Source: Paenibacillus massiliensis subsp. panacisoli DSM 21345 (GTDB lineage Bacteria > Bacillota > Bacilli > Paenibacillales > Paenibacillaceae). Taken from it: DNA of 64,000 nt. The notes below the pieces were generated by a model. It saw only the letters and a program-made list of their open reading frames with translations. It ran no database searches and was not told where the DNA came from. Position numbers and translations under genes: made by a program. Position 1 is the first letter of the stretch. The number at the start of each line of letters is the position of its first letter. This document shows, piece after piece, positions 53,604-62,044 of this stretch. The stretch spans positions 310,001 to 374,000 of the forward strand of contig NZ_KE384534.1 in the NCBI RefSeq assembly GCF_000426545.1. Reading direction: 5' to 3'.

Positions 53604-53669
53604 TATATTTATGGTATAGTTTTCTCTATACGCTAGAAAAATATACATGTGAGAGCTGGAGGAGTAACA

Positions 53670-54188
53670 ATGAATGAACAAGCCGTTATATTTGAAGATC
53701 ATTGTTTTTACGATCCTAGTCAGACACAATATCTGTTCCTGGTAAAAGAAGAAAGCGATAATAGTTATAGTGCTTCTATTCAGAACACTAATCTGTTTTA
53801 GGAGCACATTTTAGACTATCTGAAGCTCGCGGACTATCACGTAAGACTTGCTGTAATCATGAACAATCATAATCAACCTGATATGAGTCTTATTCTTTGT
53901 CACAGAGCGCTCCATTCGGTTCTTGGTGCTATATATATTCAGGAGAATCGAAGTCTTGATGTTCCTTATCTTTTCACTATGGAAGAGATCTTTCGTCTTG
54001 TTCATGTATGCTCCGATTCAAGTAGGGAATTAGATATAACAATTTTTATAGGAACAATTCAGTACCTGTCTGAGGTAGGGGATCGTTTTGAGGGGGATTT
54101 AAATGGGGAGCAAAGAGAACCTGTGCAGAGGTTAATTCAAAGGACAAAAGAAACTATGAATGAGTTGTCAGGTCATCTCCTTGATTAA
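53670..54188 (+). pseudogene. HEPN-like protein gene interrupted by an in-frame TAG
   Basis: ATG 53670 has GGAGG 7 nt upstream and opens a frame MNEQAVIFEDHCFYDPSQ...NTNLF that stops at TAG 53799-53801. The same frame continues without further stops to 54188 as EHILDYLKLADYHVRLAVIM then SLILCHRALHSVLGAIYIQENRS. This resembles the HEPN nuclease/antitoxin-associated helical domain. A single nonsense change (for example CAG to TAG) explains the break, so the gene was intact recently. It could instead be two cistrons. It is divergent from the XRE gene. Confidence 0.65.
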
Positions 54189-54391
54189 ATAACCATTGAA
54201 TGGTACAAAAGGTGCATAAGAACAAATTGAGGCGCCCCGGGTCCAATAGTCCTTGAGTCCGGAGTTAATATCCAGAATAGGTATATTGTTCATATTTAAT
54301 GCTGTGGTAAAAATAGGAATATAGGTGCGTGCCTGAATATCGAGCCTTCTGCTAACCTATTATTATCATATAATAAGTGAGCAGAAAGCCT

Positions 54392-55519
54392 ATGACGATG
54401 ATTAAAATTAATCCAGAGCACCTCTATCAAATAGCTCAACAAGTAGATCAGGGTAGGCTGCAATTGGAGCAAATGAACCGCCAGCTGTATGGGCATCTGG
54501 TGTCCATGCAGTCACTGTGGATGGGGATGACGCAGGAGAGATTCTTCCAGGATTATGAGCTTTCTCGTCCCGTGCTGGAGCGGGCATTAGAACATATGGT
54601 AAGGATGACCATGGAACTACAGTCAATTGCTACACGCTTCTCAGAAGCGGATGCCGAGCAGGGAAGGTATCAGGCGGCAATTGGAGGAGCTGTAGGATTG
54701 GATGTGGATGGAGCAGCGTCTACAGATGCCGGGCCAGGCTACCGTATGGCATATAACTCGTTTCTTGGGAAAAGGCTTCCGGTGAATGAACAGGGGGTAA
54801 CCGATCAGGCAGCGCTGCAGGCCTATGAGCGGGATAAAGGCCATCTAGACGTGAATGCGATGCAAGCAGATGTACAACCGGAACCCCTCGGTGAAGATAT
54901 CATGACCTTGCAGATCAAAGCATTTCAGGAAGGGATTCATCCCTTCACAGGGGAGCGCGTGTCCGATAACTATGCGGCGATGATGGTCACGACTCTCAAG
55001 CTGAGCCAAGTCTTAATGGGGATTCAGGCTATTCGCGGTAGTATGCCAGGTCGCAAAGGGCCGTACCGTCTACGCTCCAATCATCCTGTGGTACAGAAGA
55101 TTCAGAAGAACATAGAAGCTGTCAGGGCAGAGAAGAATATGCAGTCGGGGGTGGCGATGGGTAATGTAGAGCGCTACTCAGGTGATCTGGTCAAAGTAAA
55201 CAAACCCGACGCGGCAGCTGATGCATTAGCTGTAAGAATTAGTGGTCAATCTCGTGTGAAGTACTCCAATGATCCCGATCATCGTGAGTTTGATGCAGTT
55301 AGTGACCAATACGTTGCTCAATCTAAACCAGCATTGCAAACAGTCAACAAAAGTGTTCGTAACCAAATGAAAGCTACTTTTGAAGCTGCACAGGAAAGCG
55401 GAAAAACAGTGTATTATCATTTTGAAGGACAACCTGCACAATCTGTAATTGATAAGTTGAAGGAGTACAGCAGTAGATATGGAATTGAAGTTGTAATTGA
55501 TACTAAACCATTAAAGTAG
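54392..55519 (+). CDS. WXG100/LXG-like polymorphic toxin with restriction-endonuclease-fold C-terminus
   Basis: A 375-aa toxin. The N-terminal helical WXG100-like region (residues 1-90; Trp in LWMGMT) targets it to a type VII-like secretion system. A pre-toxin segment follows (LGEDIMTLQIKAFQEGIHPFTGERVSDNYAAMM). The C-terminal about 105 residues (VRISGQSRVKYSNDPDHREFDAVSDQYVAQSKPALQTVNKSVRNQMKATFEAAQESGKTVYYHFEGQPAQSVIDKLKEYS) match the Tox-REase-3 type predicted nuclease. The start (ATG 54392 or 54398) has only weak ribosome sites. An Imm7 gene follows 8 nt downstream. Confidence 0.85.
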   Translation: MTMIKINPEHLYQIAQQVDQGRLQLEQMNRQLYGHLVSMQSLWMGMTQERFFQDYELSRPVLERALEHMVRMTMELQSIATRFSEADAEQGRYQAAIGGAVGLDVDGAASTDAGPGYRMAYNSFLGKRLPVNEQGVTDQAALQAYERDKGHLDVNAMQADVQPEPLGEDIMTLQIKAFQEGIHPFTGERVSDNYAAMMVTTLKLSQVLMGIQAIRGSMPGRKGPYRLRSNHPVVQKIQKNIEAVRAEKNMQSGVAMGNVERYSGDLVKVNKPDAAADALAVRISGQSRVKYSNDPDHREFDAVSDQYVAQSKPALQTVNKSVRNQMKATFEAAQESGKTVYYHFEGQPAQSVIDKLKEYSSRYGIEVVIDTKPLK

Positions 55520-55527
55520 GTGAGAAA

Positions 55528-55926
55528 ATGTTTGAGTTTCATGGTTGGATAACTATTCATGAGAATATCTCAGAAGTGGATGCTGGAAACCTAGATAGTA
55601 TTATTAAAAACATTGAGAAGTTTATCTCGGATTTAGATTGGAATAGTGGAATTCTGAAAGTGTACCCTGCAAATGGAGAATATCATCTTTCTGCAGGTGG
55701 GTTTATGAATCGTAAAGCGGCTGAGGCAGAAGAAATAATTAAACTATATCAATTCATTGCAGAACAGGCACCTGGTTCATATGGATTGCTATATACTAGA
55801 GATGATGAGGATATTGAAGGGTATGATAATGAGTTTAAAGTACTCGTTTTAGCTAGAGGAAGTATACAACATAAAAAAGATGTCTTGTTATCCCCATTTG
55901 TTCCCGTGGTGCAGGATGACGAGTGA
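55528..55926 (+). CDS. Immunity protein, Imm7 family
   Basis: A 132-aa acidic protein starting MFEFHGWITIHENISEVDAGN, the typical opening of Imm7 immunity proteins, with GSYGLLYTRDDEDIEG later. It directly follows the toxin gene, with GGTGAGAAA before the ATG. It should neutralise the nuclease domain of that toxin in the cytoplasm. Low GC matches the island. A terminator closes the cassette. Confidence 0.85.
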   Translation: MFEFHGWITIHENISEVDAGNLDSIIKNIEKFISDLDWNSGILKVYPANGEYHLSAGGFMNRKAAEAEEIIKLYQFIAEQAPGSYGLLYTRDDEDIEGYDNEFKVLVLARGSIQHKKDVLLSPFVPVVQDDE

Positions 55927-55989
55927 CTGGTTACATGGTAATAATAAGAGCGTATTAAAGCCGATAAACCAAAATGGCTAATATTTAAG

Positions 55990-56031
55990 GAGCTCATTCC
56001 AACTTGAATATAAATAGGAATGAGCTCTTTT
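55990..56031 (+). terminator. Terminator of the toxin-Imm7 cassette (copy 1 of a repeat)
   Basis: GAGCTCATTCC pairs with GGAATGAGCTC across a 16-nt loop and is followed by T residues. A 41-nt stretch (55991-56031) recurs at 57908-57948 with one mismatch. Confidence 0.85.
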
Positions 56032-56093
56032 GTTCGAGCCCCCAATCAAGTAACTAAGTACAACGGATACTCCAACAGGATGTCACAGAGTGT

Positions 56094-56375
56094 TTGAAGA
56101 TATATATGACCCTAGGAGAAGTTCAAACTTCCATTATGTCCAATGAAAAAAGAGAACTGTTAGCAGACCATATGACCCGGATTGGTGTTATAAGAATCCC
56201 GGGAACTAATCTGTGCTGGTTTACAGCTTCAGCAACAAGAGTGTGCAATACATTCAACATTGATGCCACAATGCGGGCAAGCCACCCGTGTTGTGGTCTT
56301 TTTCATTTCTCTGATATAGATGGTGAAGGCTTACGAACTAGACCCCACTTAGACATTACAGCATTGCCGTACTAG
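56094..56375 (+). CDS. Orphan open frame, possibly the 3' remnant of a toxin gene
   Basis: Up to 93 aa from TTG 56094 (ATG 56106 possible), with no ribosome site. The Cys-rich C-terminal half reads IRIPGTNLCWFTASATRVCNTFNIDATMRASHPCCGLFHF and matches no family I know. Its position between an immunity cassette and an immunity fossil suggests a displaced toxin C-terminus, but this is only positional inference. Confidence 0.35.
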   Translation: MKIYMTLGEVQTSIMSNEKRELLADHMTRIGVIRIPGTNLCWFTASATRVCNTFNIDATMRASHPCCGLFHFSDIDGEGLRTRPHLDITALPY

Positions 56376-56376
56376 G

Positions 56377-56446
56377 TATCATGGTTGGATAACTCTTCAC
56401 GAGAGTGTCTCAGAAAAGGATGCTTAGGTAGCTGATTAAAAATGGG
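56377..56446 (+). pseudogene. Fossil of an Imm7 gene
   Basis: Translation gives HGWITLHESVSEKDA followed by stops, closely matching the start of the intact Imm7 (HGWITIHENISEVDA) at 55534-55590. The nucleotide match continues to about 56446 with indels. No remainder of the gene is present. Confidence 0.75.
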
Positions 56447-56496
56447 GCAGTTGCTAATGAGATATATGTACCATTTACTGAAATGAGGTGAAGAGA

Positions 56497-56928
56497 TTGG
56501 AGATAGATGAATTGCGGGGAATACTAACTGGTACAGATACTGATGAAAAGATAGAGATTCTTAGCCATCTTTGTGATGTCTTTCAGTCGTATAATAATTC
56601 AATCGGTCATTTTATAGAATTGATTGCATTATTACTCGATTTAGGACTTAAAGAGCAAAATGTAGTAATAAAAGAAGAAATATTTAATTCAATTCTTATC
56701 GCAGCAACTTATAAAAGTATTGATGATATGGACTTTGATATTTTAGCAGCCCATGTTGAAAGTCTCCCTGAGGAATGTCTTCACCCTGCATTGACGATGT
56801 TAGGCTTCACTCATAACAAGAAATACTTATCTTGCCTTACTAAATATTTAGATCATGAGAACAAGAATATTAGAGCAGACGCCATAACCGCATTCAATGA
56901 AATTCAAGGATACTGGGTCAAACAATAA
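56497..56928 (+). CDS. HEAT-repeat-like candidate immunity protein
   Basis: A 143-aa all-helical acidic protein (MEIDELRGILTGTDTDEKIEIL..., YLDHENKNIRADAITAFNEIQGYW), the last part resembling a HEAT repeat. TTG 56497, with GAGGTG 6 nt upstream, is the likely start. It sits in a row of small AT-rich genes after the toxin; such rows usually hold spare immunity genes acquired from other toxins. No direct partner is visible. Confidence 0.6.
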   Translation: MEIDELRGILTGTDTDEKIEILSHLCDVFQSYNNSIGHFIELIALLLDLGLKEQNVVIKEEIFNSILIAATYKSIDDMDFDILAAHVESLPEECLHPALTMLGFTHNKKYLSCLTKYLDHENKNIRADAITAFNEIQGYWVKQ

Positions 56929-56989
56929 AATGGTGTCCATCCCAAAACTCGAAATTATTTAGAAGAGAAAGGAGTTATGGAAAACACAC

Positions 56990-57349
56990 ATGGGGAAGTA
57001 CATATCAATAAGAGGTTGGTTTGAATTTGAGGAACACAATGTTGGTAAAATTAAAGAAATATGTATGGAATTTACTGAGAATTATAGTGACACTGAGTTA
57101 AATTATAGCACACGTAAATTGTATCAATCAGCGTGGGTTTTCCCTGAAACTCAAGTGAATTGGACTACCTATATATTTTATGGAGCAGATCTAAGAGAGT
57201 ATCATTTAGGTTTTATGAAGGAACAAATTTCTGAAATAGCAGTAATTCCAGAAATAACAGGGTATTTTTTGATTGATGACCATGAAGGTGAACTAAAATT
57301 ATGTTGGCAAGTATTTGGGGGACATTTAGTAGAAACTGAGCAGAGATGA
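56990..57349 (+). CDS. Candidate immunity protein of unassigned family
   Basis: A 119-aa alpha/beta protein: ISIRGWFEFEEHNVGKIKEICMEF, IFYGADLREYHLGFMKEQISEIAVIPEITGYFLIDDHEGE. The layout (strand-helix start with GWF, a late GYFLIDD strand) resembles small immunity proteins. The ATG at 56990 has GGAG only 15 nt upstream, so the start is uncertain. No partner toxin adjacent. Confidence 0.55.
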   Translation: MGKYISIRGWFEFEEHNVGKIKEICMEFTENYSDTELNYSTRKLYQSAWVFPETQVNWTTYIFYGADLREYHLGFMKEQISEIAVIPEITGYFLIDDHEGELKLCWQVFGGHLVETEQR

Positions 57350-57392
57350 GTAAGGACATTATGCCACTACACGTGAGTAGGAGGACTTGAAA

Positions 57393-57806
57393 ATGTATGA
57401 AGAATTAGATGAGTATTTATCAGGGGAGTTTACAACGGATTATTGGTACGATGAAGGATTCTCCATTGCTAGAGAGATGCTAGAAGAGTTCAATAATAAC
57501 GATTGGGAAGAATTATTGAGTCAGATTCTTTCAAAATCTATTGATTGGCAAGTCAGATATGCCTACTGTGTTGATAGTGATGTTAATGATGATGCAGTAG
57601 TTAAAAGTTTACTTTTACTCACTAGTGTAGATGATGAGGAATTATTTACAACGTGTGTTGATTCATTAAGAGTGATTCTGAATTCAACTAATATTGGATT
57701 AGTGTCAACTGAGGAAATCATGCAAAGAATCAATGAGATTCTTCCAAAGTGCGGCGTTGCTACACAAAAAATGTTTGAGGATTTTATCAAGAAGTTTTCA
57801 AATTGA
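57393..57806 (+). CDS. Helical candidate immunity protein
   Basis: A 137-aa very acidic, helical protein (MYEELDEYLSGEFTTDYWYDEGFSIAREMLEEFNNNDWEELL, WQVRYAYCVDSDV). The pattern resembles small immunity proteins with HEAT-like helices. ATG 57393 has GGAGG 9 nt upstream. It is the last gene before the second copy of the cassette terminator. Confidence 0.6.
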   Translation: MYEELDEYLSGEFTTDYWYDEGFSIAREMLEEFNNNDWEELLSQILSKSIDWQVRYAYCVDSDVNDDAVVKSLLLLTSVDDEELFTTCVDSLRVILNSTNIGLVSTEEIMQRINEILPKCGVATQKMFEDFIKKFSN

Positions 57807-57904
57807 TATTTGTCAAATTGCGTCGGGTTATAACTTCGACAACAAGAAGATACATTACAACCGATGAACCAAACACTAAACTAATCAAGCACTTGTTAAA
57901 TTGC

Positions 57905-57948
57905 AAAAGCTCATTCCAACTTGAATATAAGTAGGAATGAGCTCTTTT
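57905..57948 (+). terminator. Terminator closing the immunity row (copy 2 of a repeat)
   Basis: AAAAGCTCATTCC pairs with GGAATGAGCTCTTTT. It differs from the copy at 55991-56031 at one base in 41, so it marks the duplicated end of a toxin-immunity cassette. Confidence 0.85.
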
Positions 57949-58042
57949 ATGCTGGCCAGCACTATTACAAGGCTCTGACAAATAGAACGGATACATGTCA
58001 AAGGGTTCTTTCAAATAAACTGGAGCCCTACCATATACATCC

Positions 58043-58822
58043 TCAACCCAAAGCTGCCCGGACATAGACCCGCTCTCCATGCCTTTCAACATCCACCGGA
58101 GCCTCGAAGAAGCTGCTCAGCACCTCCGTCGTCATCAGGTCCGAGGTCAGGCCGCTATTCACAACCTCTCCGCGTCGTAGCAACAGCGTATGACTGAAGA
58201 CAGACAGAATTTCCTCCGTATGATGGGTGACATAGATCAGGGTGGGCGTATCCTCGCGCTCGGACAAATCCCGAATACTGTCCAGCAGCCGCTCACGGGA
58301 GAACAGATCAAGGCCATTGCATGGCTCGTCCAGAATCAGGACACGAGGGTTCGCCATGAGGGCGCGGGCGATTAGCAGCTTCTGCTTCTCTCCTTGGGAA
58401 CAAGTCTGATACTCCCGGTCCCACAAATGTGCGCAGCCGAGCGTCTCCATCAGCTCCTTGGCCCGCTCTAGATCCTGATCGTCCAGCTCATCATATAACC
58501 CAATGGTGGCATGCTTGCCGCTAATGATGACATATTGCGTCCGATCTGTGCGATGCAGCTTCTCTTGCAGGGAGGAGCTTACCCAGCCAATGGATTTGCG
58601 CAGCTCCCGCAGATCTACATTGCCGTATTGCTCGCCTAATACGGAGATGGAGCCCTTCGTGGGCCATTGATACCCAGTAATCATATTTAGTAGAGTCGTC
58701 TTGCCCGAGCCATTCAGACCAAGCAACGCCCAGTGCTCTCCTTCGTTCACGCGCCAGCTAACATTGTTCAGTAATGTGAGCACACCTCTTGTCCAGCTTA
58801 CGTTCTGTACATCTATGATCAT
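58043..58822 (-). CDS. ABC transporter ATP-binding protein (YlmA-like), orphan
   Basis: A 259-aa ATPase. Walker A GLNGSGKTT, signature CSQGEKQK (an unusual form of LSGGQ), Walker B VLILDEPCNGLD and switch His (VTHH) are all present. The frame extends upstream through a pyrimidine-rich stretch, but ATG 58822 (MIIDVQNVSW) with GAAGG upstream is the natural start. No permease is adjacent. YlmA-like ATPases have no settled substrate. Confidence 0.85.
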   Translation of the reverse strand: MIIDVQNVSWTRGVLTLLNNVSWRVNEGEHWALLGLNGSGKTTLLNMITGYQWPTKGSISVLGEQYGNVDLRELRKSIGWVSSSLQEKLHRTDRTQYVIISGKHATIGLYDELDDQDLERAKELMETLGCAHLWDREYQTCSQGEKQKLLIARALMANPRVLILDEPCNGLDLFSRERLLDSIRDLSEREDTPTLIYVTHHTEEILSVFSHTLLLRRGEVVNSGLTSDLMTTEVLSSFFEAPVDVERHGERVYVRAALG

Positions 58823-59440
58823 ATCTACTAGGCCTTCTTTCTGATGAATCTGCATGTGTTGGGATTCTGCGTGTGTTGGAATATGGTCGGAATTGCCGTC
58901 GAATGTCCGCCATGCATCTTTATTATCTATCCATGATAAAGGATTCAGCCTGAAAAAAGAACATGCAGAAGTAGAAAAAAGATAATGAAGAGAAAGATAT
59001 AGTGACAAAGAGAAGAAAAGAAGACAAGAGGGCAGAAGAAAGAAGAGCAAATACCAGAAGGTGCAATCAACAATAACTCCTAAGAAACTCACAAAGAGAC
59101 AAGGGAATATGAAAAACAAAGCAGCACTAAAAAACGAGCAATGCTAATAATCAACGCCAAAACCAAGTAACGCTAATAAATTAAATAACACAAAGAAGCT
59201 ACAGCATCCCAACGAATGAGTGCTGCAGCTTCTTCTATGAATGGCCGTCGTCCATACTAACGGCTACAGTAATTTATTTGCACATTAACAACTTTAAAGC
59301 TCTATACTTGTGCAATCATTACATACCAATCTTTACGCACCCAACAGTTATAGCTTTTCTAGTTCACGCTTTAATCCTGTGCAGCCTCTACATCTCTTAA
59401 TCCCTTAATCCCTACATTTTTTAATCCCTACATCTAACCT
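58823..59440. other. Intergenic region with purine-rich tract, terminator and weak repeats
   Basis: About 620 nt. 58960-59060 is almost entirely purine on the plus strand and creates a spurious hydrophobic frame on the minus strand. A terminator lies at 59193-59234, and 59390-59445 holds imperfect AATCCCTACAT repeats. No gene is supported. Confidence 0.6.
59193..59234 (-). terminator. Terminator downstream of the GH94 gene
   Basis: AAGAAGCTACAGCA pairs with TGCTGCAGCTTCTT, one mismatch, about 14-nt loop. On the minus strand it is followed by TTTGTGTTATTT. Confidence 0.72.
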
Positions 59441-61894
59441 CTACACCTGTGCAACCTTCACGCCAAGTACAACCTCCACCTGATGCGTTCCGCCGTCTCC
59501 GATCACAGGCAACACATTACCGTCAATGGCTGTGCCATCAAGCTGAATGGACGCGATGCCTTTGCTGATCTGCTGTGGATTGGACACGCGAATGACGTAG
59601 GTATCGCCACGGAAGACGCGGGTAACGGTGAATTCGGTCCAGTCGGCTGGAATACATGGATCGACCTTGAGTCCGTCGTAGTCCGGCTGAATTCCCAGGA
59701 TGGACTGCGTAATCGCTACGAAGTTCCAGGCAGCGGTCCCGGTCAGCCAGCTATTCTTGGCTTCGCCCTGACGCACAGCATCCTTGCCGGCAATCATCTG
59801 GGCGTAGACGTACGGTTCCGTCCGGTGTACGTCGCTAATATCCTCCAGATAGGCTGGCGCTATTTTACTATATAGCTCGAAGGCCCGATCTCCGCGTCCA
59901 AGCACGGTCTCAGCCATCATAATCCATGGATTGTTGTGGCAGAAGATACCCGCATTCTCCTTATAGCCTGGGGGATAGGAGGAGATCTCGCCGAGGTTCA
60001 GATAGTATTTGGAATACGGCGGATTCTGCAGGACAATCCCGTATGGTGTCTCCAGCCGATCCTGCACCGCATTCAGTGCTTTCTCCGCTAGCCCTTCCTC
60101 CACGCCGATGCCAGCCATGACGCAGAAGCCCTGCGGCTCGATGAAGATCTGGCCCTCCTCATTCTCCTGACTGCCGATCTTCTGCCCGTAATGATCATAT
60201 GCCCGCAGGAACCATTCCCCGTCGAAGCCATGCTCTAGCGTAACAGCCCGCATCGTGTCGACATGGGCCTGTGCCTCAGCTGCTTCCTCGTTCAAGCCTT
60301 TGCGGCTGCACAGCTCAATGAAGTCTGGTCCGGTGTACACGAACAGTCCTGCGATGAAGACGGATTCGGCCGTCCGGCCCTCAATATTCTGCGTCGTCTG
60401 GTACGGCTCATCCGGAATATTGGAGAAGCAGTTCAGATTAAGGCAGTCATTCCAATCGGCGCGGCCGATCAGCGGCAGTCCATGTGGCCCCAGATTCTCG
60501 ATGACATGGTAGAAGGAGCGCTTCAGATGCTCGAACAGGGTAGCTGTGTTGTCTGGGTTGCAGTCGAACGGCACCTGCTCATCCAGAATGGCGAAGTCAC
60601 CCGTCTCCTTGATGTAGGCTGCCGTGCCTACGATCAGCCAGAGCGGATCATCATTGAATCCGCCGCCGACCTCATGATTGCCTTTTTTGGTCAGGGGCTG
60701 ATACTGGTGATAAGCACCGCCGCTCTCGAACTGTGTGGAGGCAATATCGAGAATGCGTTCTCTGGCCCGCTCAGGTACTTGATGCACGAACCCAAGCAAA
60801 TCCTGATTGGAATCACGGAAGCCCATCCCGCGCCCGATGCCCGACTCGAAATAGGAGGCGGAGCGCGACATGTTAAACGTAACCATGCATTGATATGGAT
60901 TCCAGATGTTCACCATCCGGTTCAGCTTCTCATCATGGCTGGCTACGGCATAGGTCGATAGCAAGCGCTCCCAATACGCCTTAAGCTCCGCGAGTGAGCG
61001 CTCGACGTCCTCTTCGGTAGCGAACTGCTCGATCATGGCCAGCGCAGGTGTCTTATTAATAATGCCTGGAGCCTCCCATTTGTCAGCCTCTTCGTTCTCT
61101 ACATATCCCAGCACAAAGTTCAGGCTGGTCTGCTCGCCTGGCTGCAGCGTCAGTTCTAGACAGTGGGAGGCAATGGGGGACCATCCACTGGCCACGGAAT
61201 TGGATGGTTCACCGGAGGTAACGACCTGCGGCGTATCCAATCCATTATACAGGCCGAGGAAGGATTCGCGGTCGGTATCGAAGCCATCAATTGGACGGTT
61301 CACGGAGAAGAAGGCATAATGGTTGCGACGCTCCCGGTACTCCGTCTTGTGATAGATGACTGAATCCTGAATCTCAACCTCGCCCGTGTTCAGATTGCGC
61401 TGGAAGTTGGTCATATCGTCATAGGCATTCCACAGGCAAAATTCCACGAAGGAGAAGAGCTTGATACGTTTCACCTGATCAGATGTATTGGTCACAGTTA
61501 CCTGATGCACCTCGCCATTATAGCCGAGTGGCACAAAGGCCAGCTGATTCACCTTCACCCCATGACGCTCACCCGTAATGGAGGTATACCCGAGCCCATG
61601 CCGGCACTCGTAGTTATCGAGCTCCTTCTTGACAGGCATCCAGCCTGGCGTCCAGTAATCTCCTTCGTCGTAGACGTAGAAATAACGTCCGCCGTTATCG
61701 ACAGGAATATTGTTGTACCGATAGCGGGTCAGTCTGCGCAGCCGCGCGTCCCGGTAGAAGGCGTAGCCGCCGCCTGTATTCGAGATCAAGCCGAAGAACT
61801 TCTCGTTGCCCAGGTAGTTAATCCATGGATAGGGGGTCTGTGGAGTGTGAATAACATATTCCTTGTGCGCATCATCAAAATGACCGTACTTCAT
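59441..61894 (-). CDS. GH94 phosphorylase, cellobiose phosphorylase-like
   Basis: An 817-aa cytoplasmic enzyme that phosphorolyses a beta-glucoside disaccharide. MSRSASYFESGIGRGMGFRDSNQDLLGFVH (about residues 345-375) is a GH94 hallmark; the general-acid Asp lies in RADWNDCLNL near residue 480. The N-terminal super-sandwich domain (GNEKFFGLISNTGGGYAFYRDARLRRLTRYRYNN) is complete. The blocks fit cellobiose phosphorylase best; chitobiose phosphorylase is the alternative. AGGAG precedes the ATG. A cre-like palindrome lies 54 nt upstream. Confidence 0.92.
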   Translation of the reverse strand: MKYGHFDDAHKEYVIHTPQTPYPWINYLGNEKFFGLISNTGGGYAFYRDARLRRLTRYRYNNIPVDNGGRYFYVYDEGDYWTPGWMPVKKELDNYECRHGLGYTSITGERHGVKVNQLAFVPLGYNGEVHQVTVTNTSDQVKRIKLFSFVEFCLWNAYDDMTNFQRNLNTGEVEIQDSVIYHKTEYRERRNHYAFFSVNRPIDGFDTDRESFLGLYNGLDTPQVVTSGEPSNSVASGWSPIASHCLELTLQPGEQTSLNFVLGYVENEEADKWEAPGIINKTPALAMIEQFATEEDVERSLAELKAYWERLLSTYAVASHDEKLNRMVNIWNPYQCMVTFNMSRSASYFESGIGRGMGFRDSNQDLLGFVHQVPERARERILDIASTQFESGGAYHQYQPLTKKGNHEVGGGFNDDPLWLIVGTAAYIKETGDFAILDEQVPFDCNPDNTATLFEHLKRSFYHVIENLGPHGLPLIGRADWNDCLNLNCFSNIPDEPYQTTQNIEGRTAESVFIAGLFVYTGPDFIELCSRKGLNEEAAEAQAHVDTMRAVTLEHGFDGEWFLRAYDHYGQKIGSQENEEGQIFIEPQGFCVMAGIGVEEGLAEKALNAVQDRLETPYGIVLQNPPYSKYYLNLGEISSYPPGYKENAGIFCHNNPWIMMAETVLGRGDRAFELYSKIAPAYLEDISDVHRTEPYVYAQMIAGKDAVRQGEAKNSWLTGTAAWNFVAITQSILGIQPDYDGLKVDPCIPADWTEFTVTRVFRGDTYVIRVSNPQQISKGIASIQLDGTAIDGNVLPVIGDGGTHQVEVVLGVKVAQV

Positions 61895-61946
61895 TTGATC
61901 GTAACTCCTCTCCTGATTCGCGAAATGGATGGACAGGCCTTATTTC

Positions 61947-61960
61947 GGAAAACGTTTTCG
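61947..61960. promoter_or_regulatory. cre-like / LacI-type operator upstream of GH94
   Basis: GGAAAACGTTTTCG has the perfect 12-bp palindrome GAAAACGTTTTC and fits the cre consensus at 12 of 14 positions. Position 54 nt upstream of the GH94 start suits catabolite or LacI-type repression. Confidence 0.6.
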
Positions 61961-61986
61961 GATATTTGTGAGGCTCTTTGTAAATT

Positions 61987-62044
61987 TGTAATTCGTAGTT
62001 GTAATTCATAATTCGTGATTCGTAATACGTAATTCATAGATCGT
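61987..62044. repeat. Imperfect tandem repeats of about 10 bp
   Basis: Degenerate copies of GTAATTCGTA (for example GTAATTCATA, ATTCGTGATTCGTAAT). Less regular than the arrays at 21.6, 34.9 and 48.0 kb. Confidence 0.65.

Noticed and set aside
58823..59119. Hydrophobic N-terminal extension of the ABC ATPase
   Set aside because: Produced by a pyrimidine-rich tract on the minus strand; ATPase domains of this size begin at 58822 and no ribosome site lies at 59119.
60263..60961. Plus-strand open frame of 232 codons
   Set aside because: Antisense shadow of the GH94 gene.
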